Below are positions 1 through 10,400 of a stretch of DNA of 64,000 nt, in pieces (the first letter of the stretch is position 1; each line of letters begins with the position of its first letter). The DNA is taken from positions 682,001-746,000 of the forward strand of contig NC_042508.1 of the NCBI RefSeq assembly GCF_003054445.1. Direction: 5' to 3'. The notes under the pieces are model-generated. The model ran no database searches. It worked only from the letters and a program-made list of their open reading frames with translations, and was not told where the DNA came from. Origin of the DNA: Pichia kudriavzevii (Eukaryota > Ascomycota > Pichiomycetes > Pichiales > Pichiaceae). A program made the position numbers and the translations under genes.

Positions 1-1824
1 CTTTGAAAGTAAATCCAAATCTCTTCTATTTGATGGTCTGATTAAGATTGTATGTTTCCAGCCATCATGATCCTTCGAGGTTAAATGGATATCTATTGCA
101 TGTACCGCACATTTTGTAAACTCATTTAGTTGTAAAAGCAATGGAGACCTCATTTTAACCTCTAGATAGTGTGATTCATCTTGCTCATGCAAACGTATCC
201 TTACATCCTCAGGTTTTGTCCACGACATTGAATTCCACACACCGACATTCGCATTGGGTAATTCTCTTGTTTGGGGATTCGATAAAAAGTCAGGTATTGA
301 AGATTTACGTACTATTTGAGGATGTGCTGTTTTCGATAGATTAGGTTCTTGTTTTTGTTTCTTGAACAAACTAGAGAACGAGCTGAAAATGTTTTTCTTC
401 TTTATCTTTTGCTCCTTTGTAACAGCGGAGGGTTTGTATTTGGAAAAATCAATCTTCTTGGTAACCGGCATTTCTAAAACAGGCTCCGTAGTATCGGATA
501 TAATTGATTCGGCATCATTGTCTTCGTCGTCCGAATCTTCATCATTGGCAATGGATGTCAGGAACGATTTTGAAAGTTCTGTTTCTCTGTCCATCTGCGG
601 GCGATCTTGTATGTATTGTACAGGATGTAGCGATGTAGCTATAGCGGTTGAAGAGCTCGCAAACTTGAGTTTGTAGAGTGGTATATTGGAAGTGTTGAGT
701 TCTAATGGTTCAGTGGATTCCACTGACGAAGTCCTTGAATGTGCTGGTGACTGTGACTGAGGCGTCTTGATTTCTGCATCCTGGAACCCAAGTCCAAATG
801 AAGGGGTAGAATATTGATAACTGTCAGTCTTAGAGGGGAAGTAGTCGATTAGTATATCAGCCAGTGATGGGTCTCCCCTTATAGAGAAGCAAAGTTGGAT
901 ATCCGAATGGATGGTATGATGAAAGAGTAGTTTATCCTTATCGATCAAGGTGAATTCGTTTCTTCTCAATGGGGCAAACAGTAAACTCTTACCTAGAGTA
1001 TCCCTTTCAACCATACAGAATTTCTCACTTGCAATGTAAACTTCCATGTTCATAAAGCTAAGAGACGTCTGTTCGAGGTTATTCACGTAGTGGACGTCTG
1101 CTATGATAGCGGCACCAGAAAATATCGAAGAAGATACGTCCACACATATTGGCTTCAACTGGACTATATCTTTAGCATGAATTATGTTGACATGAAGTTC
1201 GCATTTCTCACGTTCATTTGCATCTAAATTGTTAGATTCTTGTAAAGTTTTTGATAACTTGTAAGTTATAATCTCTAAATCCGAAATCAGTTCTGGTGTA
1301 TAATGTTGAGGCGTTGATTGAGCAACAAGCAACTTCAAAGAAGTGGTGAAGTTGAGCAAATGTTTTATTCTCACTAAAGGTCTTCTCCTTATCTTAATTT
1401 CCGACTTGCATTGGTTCAGGTCTAGTTTGTAGTACTCCAAATACGATTCATAGAAGGTGTTGATGTCCAACGCCCATTTGGCAAACCCCACGAGTAACTC
1501 TTCCATAGTGTATGAGAAAATACGGGAGAGCTCAATATGTTTCTCTCTCAAGCTTGTGACAATGTGTAAAAATTGGTTGTTTCTCTGTTTGCGTACGGCC
1601 ACCATTTCATTGGTAACGTCATCCAGCGAGTCATCGTAGTAGTTATCATAAACAGGATCAAAGGATCGCACAATTGAAGACAGGATCTGTAGTTCGTCCC
1701 TGTATTGGGATTCAGAGACCGCATAAGCAGCAACCAATGGGTTTGCTATAGAGACGGTTGAGGTAGGAGCCAAGCTGCATTCGGAGTTAGCAGCTTCTTG
1801 GATGGGAAATAGGGTTGTGTGCAT
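1..1824 (-). CDS. RhoGEF-like (DH/PH-type) protein, 3' end outside window
   Basis: The frame is open without a stop from the ATG at 1822-1824 to the left edge, giving the first 608 residues. Residues ~40-190 look like a Dbl-homology domain: helical, with an EL-x2-L start and, near the end, a PLVRIKHLL segment like the conserved last DH helix. A PH-like stretch follows at ~200-300 (beta-rich, with KSLLFAPLRR). Next comes a Ser/acidic low-complexity linker (~310-470), then another folded segment that runs off the window. Such proteins load GTP onto Rho/Cdc42 GTPases at the cell cortex. I cannot match it to CDC24, ROM2, TUS1, BUD3 or FUS2, so the assignment rests on a fold impression. That it codes is far surer than what it does. 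Confidence 0.6.
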   Translation of the reverse strand, partial: MHTTLFPIQEAANSECSLAPTSTVSIANPLVAAYAVSESQYRDELQILSSIVRSFDPVYDNYYDDSLDDVTNEMVAVRKQRNNQFLHIVTSLREKHIELSRIFSYTMEELLVGFAKWALDINTFYESYLEYYKLDLNQCKSEIKIRRRPLVRIKHLLNFTTSLKLLVAQSTPQHYTPELISDLEIITYKLSKTLQESNNLDANEREKCELHVNIIHAKDIVQLKPICVDVSSSIFSGAAIIADVHYVNNLEQTSLSFMNMEVYIASEKFCMVERDTLGKSLLFAPLRRNEFTLIDKDKLLFHHTIHSDIQLCFSIRGDPSLADILIDYFPSKTDSYQYSTPSFGLGFQDAEIKTPQSQSPAHSRTSSVESTEPLELNTSNIPLYKLKFASSSTAIATSLHPVQYIQDRPQMDRETELSKSFLTSIANDEDSDDEDNDAESIISDTTEPVLEMPVTKKIDFSKYKPSAVTKEQKIKKKNIFSSFSSLFKKQKQEPNLSKTAHPQIVRKSSIPDFLSNPQTRELPNANVGVWNSMSWTKPEDVRIRLHEQDESHYLEVKMRSPLLLQLNEFTKCAVHAIDIHLTSKDHDGWKHTILIRPSNRRDLDLLSK

Positions 1825-1892
1825 GCTATTCGATTCTATATGTGATAGTCAGATTGGTTCTAAGCAAAAGAAGAAGAAGGAAGAGATATAAT

Positions 1893-1912
1893 CAAACAAA
1901 CAAACAAACAAA
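1893..1912. repeat. (CAAA)5 microsatellite
   Basis: Five CAAA units lie about 70 bp upstream of the RhoGEF-like gene's ATG. A longer tract of the same unit lies 170 bp further on. Confidence 0.9.
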
Positions 1913-2083
1913 CTGAGAAACAGTGGAAGAAACCCACCAAATAAAGTACTATACACGAAAAACTGTATATTCCCATACAAGAAAGATGCACCCCTTCCAA
2001 CTCCGAGAAATCATGCTGGTAGTAGGGTTCCCACACTCCATCTCCTTTGTTCCACTAGGTTAATTTCACCTCAACCTGACGGA

Positions 2084-2123
2084 CAAACAAACAAACAAAC
2101 AAACAAACAAACAAACAAACAAA
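2084..2123. repeat. (CAAA)10 microsatellite with adjoining ACGCA-rich repeats
   Basis: Ten perfect CAAA units are followed at once by short CGCAACA-type repeats that run up to the VPS9 stop codon. The tract lies between the 3' end of VPS9 and the promoter of the gene to its left, so length changes could affect VPS9 3' processing or the neighbour's promoter. Confidence 0.95.
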
Positions 2124-2156
2124 CACGCAACACGCAACACGCAACGCGGTACGCGC

Positions 2157-4109
2157 TCAAGCCATTTCCAAGAGCGCGTCCACAGTCTGTTCCGCATTGT
2201 CGTTACACGCTGCAAACACCGACGCGACAATCTCCCCCTCTAGATACGGGAACATGCTTCCAATTTCGGCGAGCGTTTGGACCTTCTGGGCATGTTCTTG
2301 CGCCTCAAGCACGGACTGCGCCACAGCGTCCGAAATTGCAGAAGATTCTCGTTGGTGTTGAACTTCCTGGTTGTTGTTATTGTTGTTATCATTATCAACT
2401 TCATTGTCGTTTGTATGTGTCAACAGCTGTGAGATGGTCTGTCTAACCATCTCGGCACTCTTGGTGAGCACTTGCGACGGAATGTCTCCACGCGTACCCT
2501 GGAGTTCTCGTATCCTCTCCCTAGCAAGTGCAACCTGTCTCTCGTATTCTTCCTCCTCCACAGTGAGTTGGTCCCTATTCATCCCAATGATGAAATTACA
2601 AGCAATTTGCAATGTGCTCACGTAATAGGATGTCTCTCCAACTAGAAACTCGCTGTTTCTGAACCGCTCGATATACTGGAGGTTCGAATAGAGATGTTTC
2701 AGCTTACACTGTATTAAGACGTAAATCAATAGGGGGACGAAGGAATCCGCATTCTCCTCTGATTCTTGCTCTCGAATCATGCCAAAGATTATCTTGCATG
2801 CATTCAATATACAGACAATTTTGTCTCTTGGTGACTTAAAGTCATCGATCTTCATTAGCTGCTCACTCGCACGTTCCATGGGCTCCTTCTCAATGTTTAA
2901 GCAGAGATCCAAGTTCTTCGGTTCGATCCACTCATATATATGTACATTTAGTAGAAACTTCCGATCCATTACTCTGTCGTGCTTGTTGGTCTCGGTCAAC
3001 TTCAGGTACGGCATCACTGGAGAAAACACAGAATTGTACACTCGAGTCATGACCAACTTCTCAATTCCCTCCTTTGAATTCTCGATTTCCATGCATTCCC
3101 TTAATTTCTCATATAGAAACTCCTCAAACTCATGCACAAGCTTCACCTGTTCCTCAATAGACCACGTACGTTGGTTGAATTGTGAGAGAAAGGATTTTAA
3201 GTATTTATGGACTGGCTGACATTTCGCAGATTTGAATTGCACTAAAAATGTCTGGAAATCAAATGCTTGCTGTTTTCTTAAGTTGGATGGCGGATTAGGT
3301 ATATCTTTGATTGAATTTTTCCTTGATGTACGTCGAATTTCAAGCTCATTTGTTATCTCATCTGCTATTCTAGCATCTTCCACAGATTCAGGAATGTTAT
3401 CTTGCGGGTTTTGCATAGAATCCTCTTGTGGTACAGGCTCTTCCTCAACAGGTACTTCAGCCTTTTCGTCAATACTTATGCAATCGTCGGACTCTTCTTC
3501 TAGAGGTAGTGAGCTTAACTTCTCATAACCTTTTTCCATCTCCATTTCTTCGTTTGACTCACTCTGTCCAGTGTCTCCACGTTTTATTTCCTTCGATGCT
3601 AGTCCTACCTTTTCAGTATCAGCAAGACTGTCCTTGTTAGACGATTGCTTGGACTTGGAGATTCTGGTGTCATCTACTTCATTCCCCAATTGCAAAGTTT
3701 CTCTACCTTCTATATCATGACTGGATTTGACATCCTCATACAATTCATCTTCAAAATTTGGCCTCTCACTCTTATTAGTCTCAACATTATTAGTTCCCGG
3801 TGTCAACAAGTTGAGATTATCGCTGTTACTAGCTTGCTCGATTTTATCCTGCCAACCATTTTCTTGTGAACAACTAGCAGGAGTTCCTGCATTTTGCGTT
3901 CCATTGCCATCACTTTTCAAATCCTCTAGTAAAGTTTCCATAACTGTTTCCGCATAATTACGATTACTTTTATTGTCACTGTTTTTATTAGGATCCTCAT
4001 TTTCTAGCCCTCCTGAAGTTTTAACCTCGGAAATACCGACCGTTGGCTGTACATTCGTGAATGAGGGTAATGTGAACCCCGATTTATTAAACGTATTGTT
4101 GAATGACAT
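2157..4109 (-). CDS. VPS9: Vps9, Rab5-family (Vps21) guanine nucleotide exchange factor
   Basis: This 650-residue protein has a long acidic, disordered N-terminus (~1-270), then a helical bundle and catalytic VPS9 domain (~290-520). Within it are the runs VYNSVFSPVMPYLKL and FVPLLIYVLIQCKL, typical of the family. A C-terminal CUE ubiquitin-binding domain (~612-650) keeps the MFP and C-terminal dileucine motifs. The family activates Vps21/Ypt52 on endosomes, and the CUE domain binds mono-ubiquitin, coupling cargo ubiquitination to vacuolar sorting. The start is a true ATG. It is transcribed divergently from SIL1 across 213 bp. The N-terminal extension is longer than in S. cerevisiae Vps9 (451 aa), and most of the excess is low-complexity. 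Confidence 0.93.
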   Translation of the reverse strand: MSFNNTFNKSGFTLPSFTNVQPTVGISEVKTSGGLENEDPNKNSDNKSNRNYAETVMETLLEDLKSDGNGTQNAGTPASCSQENGWQDKIEQASNSDNLNLLTPGTNNVETNKSERPNFEDELYEDVKSSHDIEGRETLQLGNEVDDTRISKSKQSSNKDSLADTEKVGLASKEIKRGDTGQSESNEEMEMEKGYEKLSSLPLEEESDDCISIDEKAEVPVEEEPVPQEDSMQNPQDNIPESVEDARIADEITNELEIRRTSRKNSIKDIPNPPSNLRKQQAFDFQTFLVQFKSAKCQPVHKYLKSFLSQFNQRTWSIEEQVKLVHEFEEFLYEKLRECMEIENSKEGIEKLVMTRVYNSVFSPVMPYLKLTETNKHDRVMDRKFLLNVHIYEWIEPKNLDLCLNIEKEPMERASEQLMKIDDFKSPRDKIVCILNACKIIFGMIREQESEENADSFVPLLIYVLIQCKLKHLYSNLQYIERFRNSEFLVGETSYYVSTLQIACNFIIGMNRDQLTVEEEEYERQVALARERIRELQGTRGDIPSQVLTKSAEMVRQTISQLLTHTNDNEVDNDNNNNNNQEVQHQRESSAISDAVAQSVLEAQEHAQKVQTLAEIGSMFPYLEGEIVASVFAACNDNAEQTVDALLEMA

Positions 4110-4322
4110 CCCGTTTTATGTATTGTAATTCATTGATAACATCTCAAAGAAAGGATTGTCAGTTTTCCGTGATTGAGCAAATTAATGCACATTCACTTTT
4201 AATTTCGAGATATGGCGAGAAAAAGAACACCACACTTTATACCGATTATTTGTATACAATGTTTAATACATGTTAAGATACGACGTTCTCCTAATCTCGT
4301 AGAACTGTAAACACTCATATTG

Positions 4323-5276
4323 ATGAAAAGCAAACTAGTTTGTTATTTATTGTGTTCATTGGTGACGGTATTTGCTGTTGAAGAATTCATACCATCGAGT
4401 GAATGGCAGGTTGTTAAAGACGGCCAACATATCCCACCGGGTTTAGAAATACGATTGGACCTTGAAAATATGCAAAGAGAAGCCAGAATACCATTAGAAG
4501 GTGAAAAACAGCTATCGAATATCAAAAACCATGAAATAGTGGTCGTTCAACCTGATTCCGATATTACACGTGCAATTGACGCATTAACCCATGGAGACTA
4601 CAGTTCCATTGACTATTTAGTTGACGAGTCTTCTGATATTGAACATGGTGTCATTATAGCCAAGAATGCTAATAAATTGTTACCATTGCTTGAAATCAAA
4701 CAGCTTAGTCACGATATTTACAAGATAATTGCGGCCTCTTTAAGAAACAATGTTGATGCGCAGCATGAATTCGGTAATATTGTACATATCCAGAAGTTCA
4801 TGGACGGCTTACTCGATTTACAGGATGTGAGAAAGGAGAATACCAAGATTAAGTTGAGTGTGTTGGGTGCGCTCGTTGGGAATGGTACCTTTCAATTAAA
4901 CAACGAGTTGAAGACAAAGCTCTTGGTGCTATACGTGCAAGCCAACGAAGAGGCTTTGAGGCACAAAATTATAAACATACTAAATGATGGGGAAGGTGAC
5001 GTCAAGAGGAGATTCTGCGAAGTTGCGGAAGAAGCTCTTCCAACTGCTACATTAAATAAGAATACATGGTCTGTCCTCCGAGAGTTAGCTAGGCTTAAGC
5101 AGGAAGAGCGGAAGCTTTTCAAAGCTGGTTCTAAATTCTTGGACTGGCTAGACGTAAACATCAATCTATTGCGATCTGAGGCTGACACGGTACCTTTGCG
5201 GGAGTTGATAAGATACCGGCACGAGGTGTTTGGCAACCGTTTCGGTTCTAGACGGGACGACTTGGACGAGTTGTAA
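4323..5276 (+). CDS. SIL1: Sil1, nucleotide exchange factor for the ER chaperone Kar2/BiP
   Basis: This 317-residue protein starts at ATG 4323; the TTG at 4320 is not needed. A signal peptide (KLVCYLLCSLVTVFA) is followed by the family hallmark WQVVKDGQHIPPGLEIRLDL and an all-helical armadillo-like body. The C-terminus ends LDEL, resembling an HDEL/DDEL-type ER retrieval signal. Sil1 removes ADP from Kar2 in the ER lumen and so supports translocation and folding. It is shorter than S. cerevisiae Sil1 (421 aa) but has both ends expected of the family. It is divergent from VPS9, and I saw no clear unfolded-protein-response element in the short shared promoter. Confidence 0.9.
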   Translation: MKSKLVCYLLCSLVTVFAVEEFIPSSEWQVVKDGQHIPPGLEIRLDLENMQREARIPLEGEKQLSNIKNHEIVVVQPDSDITRAIDALTHGDYSSIDYLVDESSDIEHGVIIAKNANKLLPLLEIKQLSHDIYKIIAASLRNNVDAQHEFGNIVHIQKFMDGLLDLQDVRKENTKIKLSVLGALVGNGTFQLNNELKTKLLVLYVQANEEALRHKIINILNDGEGDVKRRFCEVAEEALPTATLNKNTWSVLRELARLKQEERKLFKAGSKFLDWLDVNINLLRSEADTVPLRELIRYRHEVFGNRFGSRRDDLDEL

Positions 5277-5693
5277 TTATTTTAGGTGATGGACACCTGC
5301 AGGTACGCGATGGTTCTGACCAATGGCGTGGGCATGTTCCTGGGCGGAAACAACACTAGCGCGTTACGATTGTGCGTGCCTGCGATTCTGGAACTTGTGT
5401 CTCTTGGTTTTTGTCTCCTTTTGTCTCGGCGATTATCCTTTATTAGTAAACACTGAGAGATCCGCACCTATTTCTGACGTGGGATGCACACTGTTTTGAT
5501 TTGACTTCAGACACAGGTACGGATTCAAACGCAAACACAAATAGAACCACACTCACTCCTGAATCTGCTATATATATCCCTACATACAGATATAGATATT
5601 TGAAAGATATATATATATGCATCCAAATCCATCAATAAGAATAAATTGATTCATTTGCTAAACTTCTTAACTCTCTATGCCTAAGAAGTAAGC
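5277..5693 (+). promoter_or_regulatory. Intergenic region and promoter of the small Ser/Thr-rich ORF
   Basis: A TATATATAT box at 5569-5577 and a further run of TA repeats near 5608-5619 precede the ATG at 5694. The reverse-strand frame across 5282-5467 looks like chance. I see nothing else. Confidence 0.4.
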
Positions 5694-6074
5694 ATGTTTA
5701 AAAGTGAGCAATACTACACCGACCTCATAGCCCTTACAGACGATGTCATTGCTACGACAACTGGGAACAATTTAGACTCTCAAATCAACAACACTTTAGC
5801 CTCAGATTACCTGATACCTTCAAACACAGCTACTAGTATACTCACAGATAGTGAAACTTCCTTTTTCACCATCTCCGCTGCTCATAATTCAAACTTGTAT
5901 CCAAGCAATAAATTTACAGGTGGCGCCACTGCTGCCTCATCCCAATCTTCTTCGGTCTCTCCAGTGTCCTCGATTTCATCAACATCTTATGCAGGCGCCC
6001 CGGGCTCCAATCCAAAGAAAAACATGCTAGTTTGGGGGGTCTTTGGTTCTGCCTTCCTTTTATCACTTCTATGA
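5694..6074 (+). CDS. Small Ser/Thr-rich protein with GPI-like C-terminus, unknown function
   Basis: This 126-residue ORF starts at ATG 5694. Residues ~20-100 are rich in Ser, Thr and Asn, as in yeast wall proteins. The C-terminus reads like a GPI-attachment signal: small residues (YAGAPGSN), a basic spacer (PKKN), then the hydrophobic tail MLVWGVFGSAFLLSLL ending at the stop. There is no N-terminal signal peptide (it starts MFKSEQYYTDLIAL), which is inconsistent with a GPI protein. It could instead be a tail-anchored membrane protein, or the 5' end may be wrong. A strong TATA box upstream supports expression. I do not recognise a family. Confidence 0.5.
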   Translation: MFKSEQYYTDLIALTDDVIATTTGNNLDSQINNTLASDYLIPSNTATSILTDSETSFFTISAAHNSNLYPSNKFTGGATAASSQSSSVSPVSSISSTSYAGAPGSNPKKNMLVWGVFGSAFLLSLL

Positions 6075-6320
6075 AACGATTCAGTTACACTTTTTCAAGA
6101 ACATCTTTTTGCTTTCCTGTTTTCCTTTTACACCTCATGAATTGCATCAGTGATGCTTATTCCACTCCATAATTGCACTCAACGTGTTGGTCCTTTACCT
6201 CTGACACTTATATACTATGTATACACTCATAATCTACATGCTCTATTCAATTTCTTGAACTTAATCTCGATACGTGTATTCAGAACATAGACCCCAAGCT
6301 AATTTACACCACTTCTCAAA

Positions 6321-6331
6321 GTCACGTGCGC
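6321..6331 (+). promoter_or_regulatory. GTCACGTGCGC element upstream of RPL22 (Cbf1-type E-box)
   Basis: A CACGTG core lies 175-185 bp before the RPL22 start. The same 11-mer occurs upstream of RPL7 at 60343-60353. In Candida albicans, ribosomal-protein promoters are known to use Cbf1 with Tbf1; applying that here is inference. A TATAAATA box lies at 6422-6429. Confidence 0.55.
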
Positions 6332-6505
6332 GTTTTGAGGGTTTAGAAAGCCCTTGAAAAATTTCAAGCAAGTTTTTGTGTAGTGAAATTTTTGTTTTTC
6401 TCTTTTAGCGCAAGTTTTTAATATAAATAGACTTTACTCTCCCCACCTAGAGCCTCCTACTTTGTCTTCAAAGAACTGGTTCGATCTTCATCCGAAAACA
6501 ATACA

Positions 6506-7107
6506 ATGGCTCCAATTGTATGTACACATTTAGTACAAACACTACAAAGTCTTTAATAGAATGCCTATCCTACTTAGGGTAGTCGTTTATTTTAAAGCCC
6601 TGTAACATTAAAACTTGCTTTTGATGTTTACTATGCTACGTGGATCTGATTAGATTCTCTGTAGTAGGTTTAACAAAATAAACGTAATTCATTCTGTAAA
6701 AGTCTTTGTAGGTTCAATTTGTCTTGCTGTGGACAATTACTAACTTAACTCTTTTACAGACCAAGAAGACTGAAAAAGCTACCAGAACTTTCGTTGTTGA
6801 CTGTGCAACCCCAACTGAAAACGGTGTTTTCGACCCAGAATCCTACGTCAAGTACTTAGTCGAACACATTAAGGTTGATGGCCATCTTGGTAACTTAGGT
6901 GACTTAATCTCTGTCTCTGCAGAAGGTTCTAAGGTTGTCGTTGTTTCCTCTACCAAGTTCTCCGGTAAGTACTTGAAGTACTTAACTAAGAGATACTTGA
7001 AGAAGAACCAAATCAGAGATTGGATCAGATTCATCTCCGTCAAGAAGAACGAATACAAGTTGAACTTCTACTCTACTTCTGTTGATGAAGAAGAAGACGA
7101 AGAATAA
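6506..7107 (+). CDS. RPL22: Ribosomal protein eL22 (60S), one intron
   Basis: Exon 1 is 6506-6517 (MAPI). The intron is 6518-6759, with donor GTATGT, branch point TACTAAC at 6738-6744 and acceptor TACAG. Exon 2 is 6760-7107. The spliced product is 119 residues, beginning [19 protein letters not shown] and ending in the acidic tail typical of eL22 (DEEEDEE). It is a 60S surface protein near the exit tunnel. The MIL1 orthologue follows, the same neighbour as RPL22B in S. cerevisiae (YFL034C-A next to YFL034W). In S. cerevisiae Rpl22 represses splicing of its own paralogue's intron; the 242-nt intron here has a candidate hairpin at 6565-6582. No snoRNA boxes were seen in the intron. Confidence 0.96.
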
Positions 7108-7454
7108 TGGTGATGTTTTAATTTGTTAAAATATTCTATAGACAATCTTTAATTAATATCACAAGTTCATTCTCTTTTCTATTATATCTCTGTATACCTC
7201 CTAGTTTTTTTCCTTGCTTTAACAAAAAATCTTCTTAAGAGTAAGATTTTGGCCATAAAATCAATAGTTCGTATTGGCGAATTTAACAAGAGCCTAGTAT
7301 TATTGACACCGATGCTTTCTTCGCTTCATAGCGGGTGTGTTTTTTTTCCCCATCGTATTATCCGTTGTAGAAGTTCTCTTTCTCGTAAACTTATCATTTT
7401 TTTGCATAATTGCTCTGTTTTGACTTGTGCTAATCGTCTAAGGATCGTTAAAAC
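7108..7454 (+). promoter_or_regulatory. RPL22 3' flank and MIL1 promoter
   Basis: A T-rich intergenic stretch with no gene. The frame 7249-7524 overlaps the MIL1 start and looks like chance. No distinct motif was recognised. Confidence 0.35.
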
Positions 7455-10400
7455 ATGTGTGGTAAGTCAGGTACTTCGGATCACATGTTTACGCCATCGC
7501 ACTTTCCTGCCTCTACAAAGATAAAGGATGTTTCAACAAATGAGAAGCTGCCCATTTCACAAATTCCAAATATAGAAGATGATGCTCTACGCCGAATTTC
7601 ATCATCTTCGACAACGTCTTCGAGGATGAATATAGATGTTATTCCAAGTAAAGATACAACGGACTTTATCGAATTTGAATATTCGAAACCTAAATATAAT
7701 CAAACCGAAACAATCAAAGAAATCAGTCATAATTTTAACAACCTCGAACCGAATTCACCTCAAACTAAACATAATGGTGGTGAGTTGAAACCTACTGCGG
7801 ATCGTGAATTAATACCAACACGTCAGATTAAACCAAAAGAGTTTGACATAGATGATTCTAGTGATGAGGATGATGAATGGAAAGAGATGGAAACACAGTT
7901 AAATTATGGTGATATTTATAACCTTAAAGGAGAAAAAATCGAATTTGCACACAGCAAAGATGACATAACTTACGAAAACAGCGTTCAACAGCAGAAGGAA
8001 CACAAGAAGAAGAAGAAATCCACTTTACAGAAAGTAATGAACTTGGGTAAAAATGAAAAGGAAGAGCAGTTGAAGGAAAAATACCGTCGTGCTCATTTGA
8101 TGAATTCCGACACTTCAAACCAAGGATATACCAAGATTGATGAAGAGAAACAAGCTAAAAGGTTTGAAGAGATGGATAAAAGGTTTGACTTTTTATTTCA
8201 AAATGAAAATAATAATTTAAGAAAATTACATAATGCCTCAAGTGCTGAATTAATTACTACTGATCTATTCAAGGCGACGGATGGATTTGTTAGTAATGAC
8301 AAGTTTGATGAAATATTCCAACAAGAAGGACATGATGACAATGAATTGAACCCAGAAATGCAAATGATGTCTACTAAATCAATGCTAAATGATTCACAAA
8401 AAATCGCATACGCTGCATTAGTTAAGCTAGTTATAGTTCAATTGAACACTTCCTTAGTTAGCATCAGAGGCTCAAACTCAACCAAAATTCTAAAGAAACT
8501 GGCGAAATGTCATACTTCTTTTATGAGATGGTCAATAAATATAATGAATGCAATATATAAACATCTTGATATTCAAAACGACCAAGAAATTAATATGATC
8601 GAAACTTTAAGTTGTCACGGTGTTGAAAGTTCTGACTTATCTAAAACCTTCAATAAAAATATCCAAATTGAGAACCACTTGAACAAGGAAAACCTTCATA
8701 TAATAAACTTAAATGGTGCTGAACTTGAATGTGAAAAAAGCCTTGATATTGACATTAAATGGACGCTTATTTGCGATCTTTTTCTGATATTACTTGAAGC
8801 ATCGGTCTACGATGCAAGATCAAGGACTTTGCTGATCCATTTTGCTGAAGCTATAGGAATTACCGAGGTTGAAATTCTGCAATTTGAGAGAAGAATTACG
8901 GACTCTCTCGAGATTGACGAAGCTTTTGAAATTATCAATAATAATCAAACATGGGATGAATCAGATATCTTAAAAGAGCACAAGAGAAAGGCTAAAAATA
9001 AAAGAATTGTGAAAATTGCATTAGCCACCGCTGCTGGTGGATTGGTGATAGGTTTGAGTGCAGGTGCCTTGGCTCCAGTAATCGGTGCGGGATTAGCTGC
9101 AGGGTTGACAACGATCGGTATATCTGGTACTGGTGGATTTTTGGCTGGTGCTGGTGGTACAGCAATTATCACTACAGCTGGTACAATGACTGGTATGAAT
9201 GCCGGTAAGACAGCAATGCAACATAGGGTTGGATCTGTTAAAACGTTTGAATTTATACCATTGCATAATAATCGACGCGTCAACTTAATTATTACTGTAT
9301 CTGGTTGGATGTCTGGTACGATGGATGATATAAGATTACCATTTTCAACTGTTGATCAAGTGATGGGTGATTTGTATTCCTTACTATGGGAACCTGAAAT
9401 GCTAACAAGTATGGGTCAAACTATCAATATCTTAGCTAACGAGATTTTAACACAAAGTATCCAGCAGATTCTAGGTGCAACTTTGCTTATTACTCTAATG
9501 AGTGGCCTACAGTTACCAATGATGTTATCGAAACTTGGATATTTACTTGATAATCCATGGAACAATTCCTTAGATAGAGCTTGGAGAAGCGGTAAAGTTT
9601 TGGCAGACACATTGAGAAGAAAAAAATTGGGCATGCGGCCGATTACCCTAGTTGGTTTTAGTCTAGGTGCCAGATTGATTTATAGCTGCTTGTTGGATCT
9701 AGCCAAGAGTGGCGATTATGGTATCATTGAAAATGTTTACCTTTTTGGTTCTCCAATTGTAATCCACGAAGACGAAATGGCTCAAGTCAGATCAGTCGTC
9801 AGTGGAAGGTTTGTCAATGGATATATGAAACAAGATTGGATTTTAGGATATTTGTTCCGAGCTACTTCCGGTGGATTACGTAGGATTGCTGGATTATCAC
9901 CAGTCGACGGAGAAAAATTTAATGTTGAAAACATGGATTGCAGTGAACATGTGAAAGGGCATATGCAGTACCGTGAAGCTATGCCCAAATTATTAAGGGA
10001 TATAGGTTGGGAAGTTTTAGAAGATCAGTTTGTAGAAATTGAACAGCCTAATCCAGAAGAGGAGGAGAGACAGCGGAAGTTATTGAGTGAGATAGAGAAA
10101 CGGCAACATTCAAAGAAGAAAAAGACGTGGTATAATAAGTTATGGAGGAAAAAAAATAAAGAATGGTGGGAAATGTATGAAGAAGGAGAGAAAGAGAGAG
10201 AAAGCAGAAACAAGAAAGACAATGATAATGATGCCACTGCTGACACTAGTAAACCTGAAAGGAAAACTGATGAGAATGAAATCTTTAGTGCTAGTGTCGA
10301 CTTAGACGCGTTGAAACAAGAAGTATTAAAAATTGAACTAGAAGCTAAAAAGTTAGAAGAAAAAAATACCAAGAAGAATCCGAAAACAGGAAAAGCTAAT

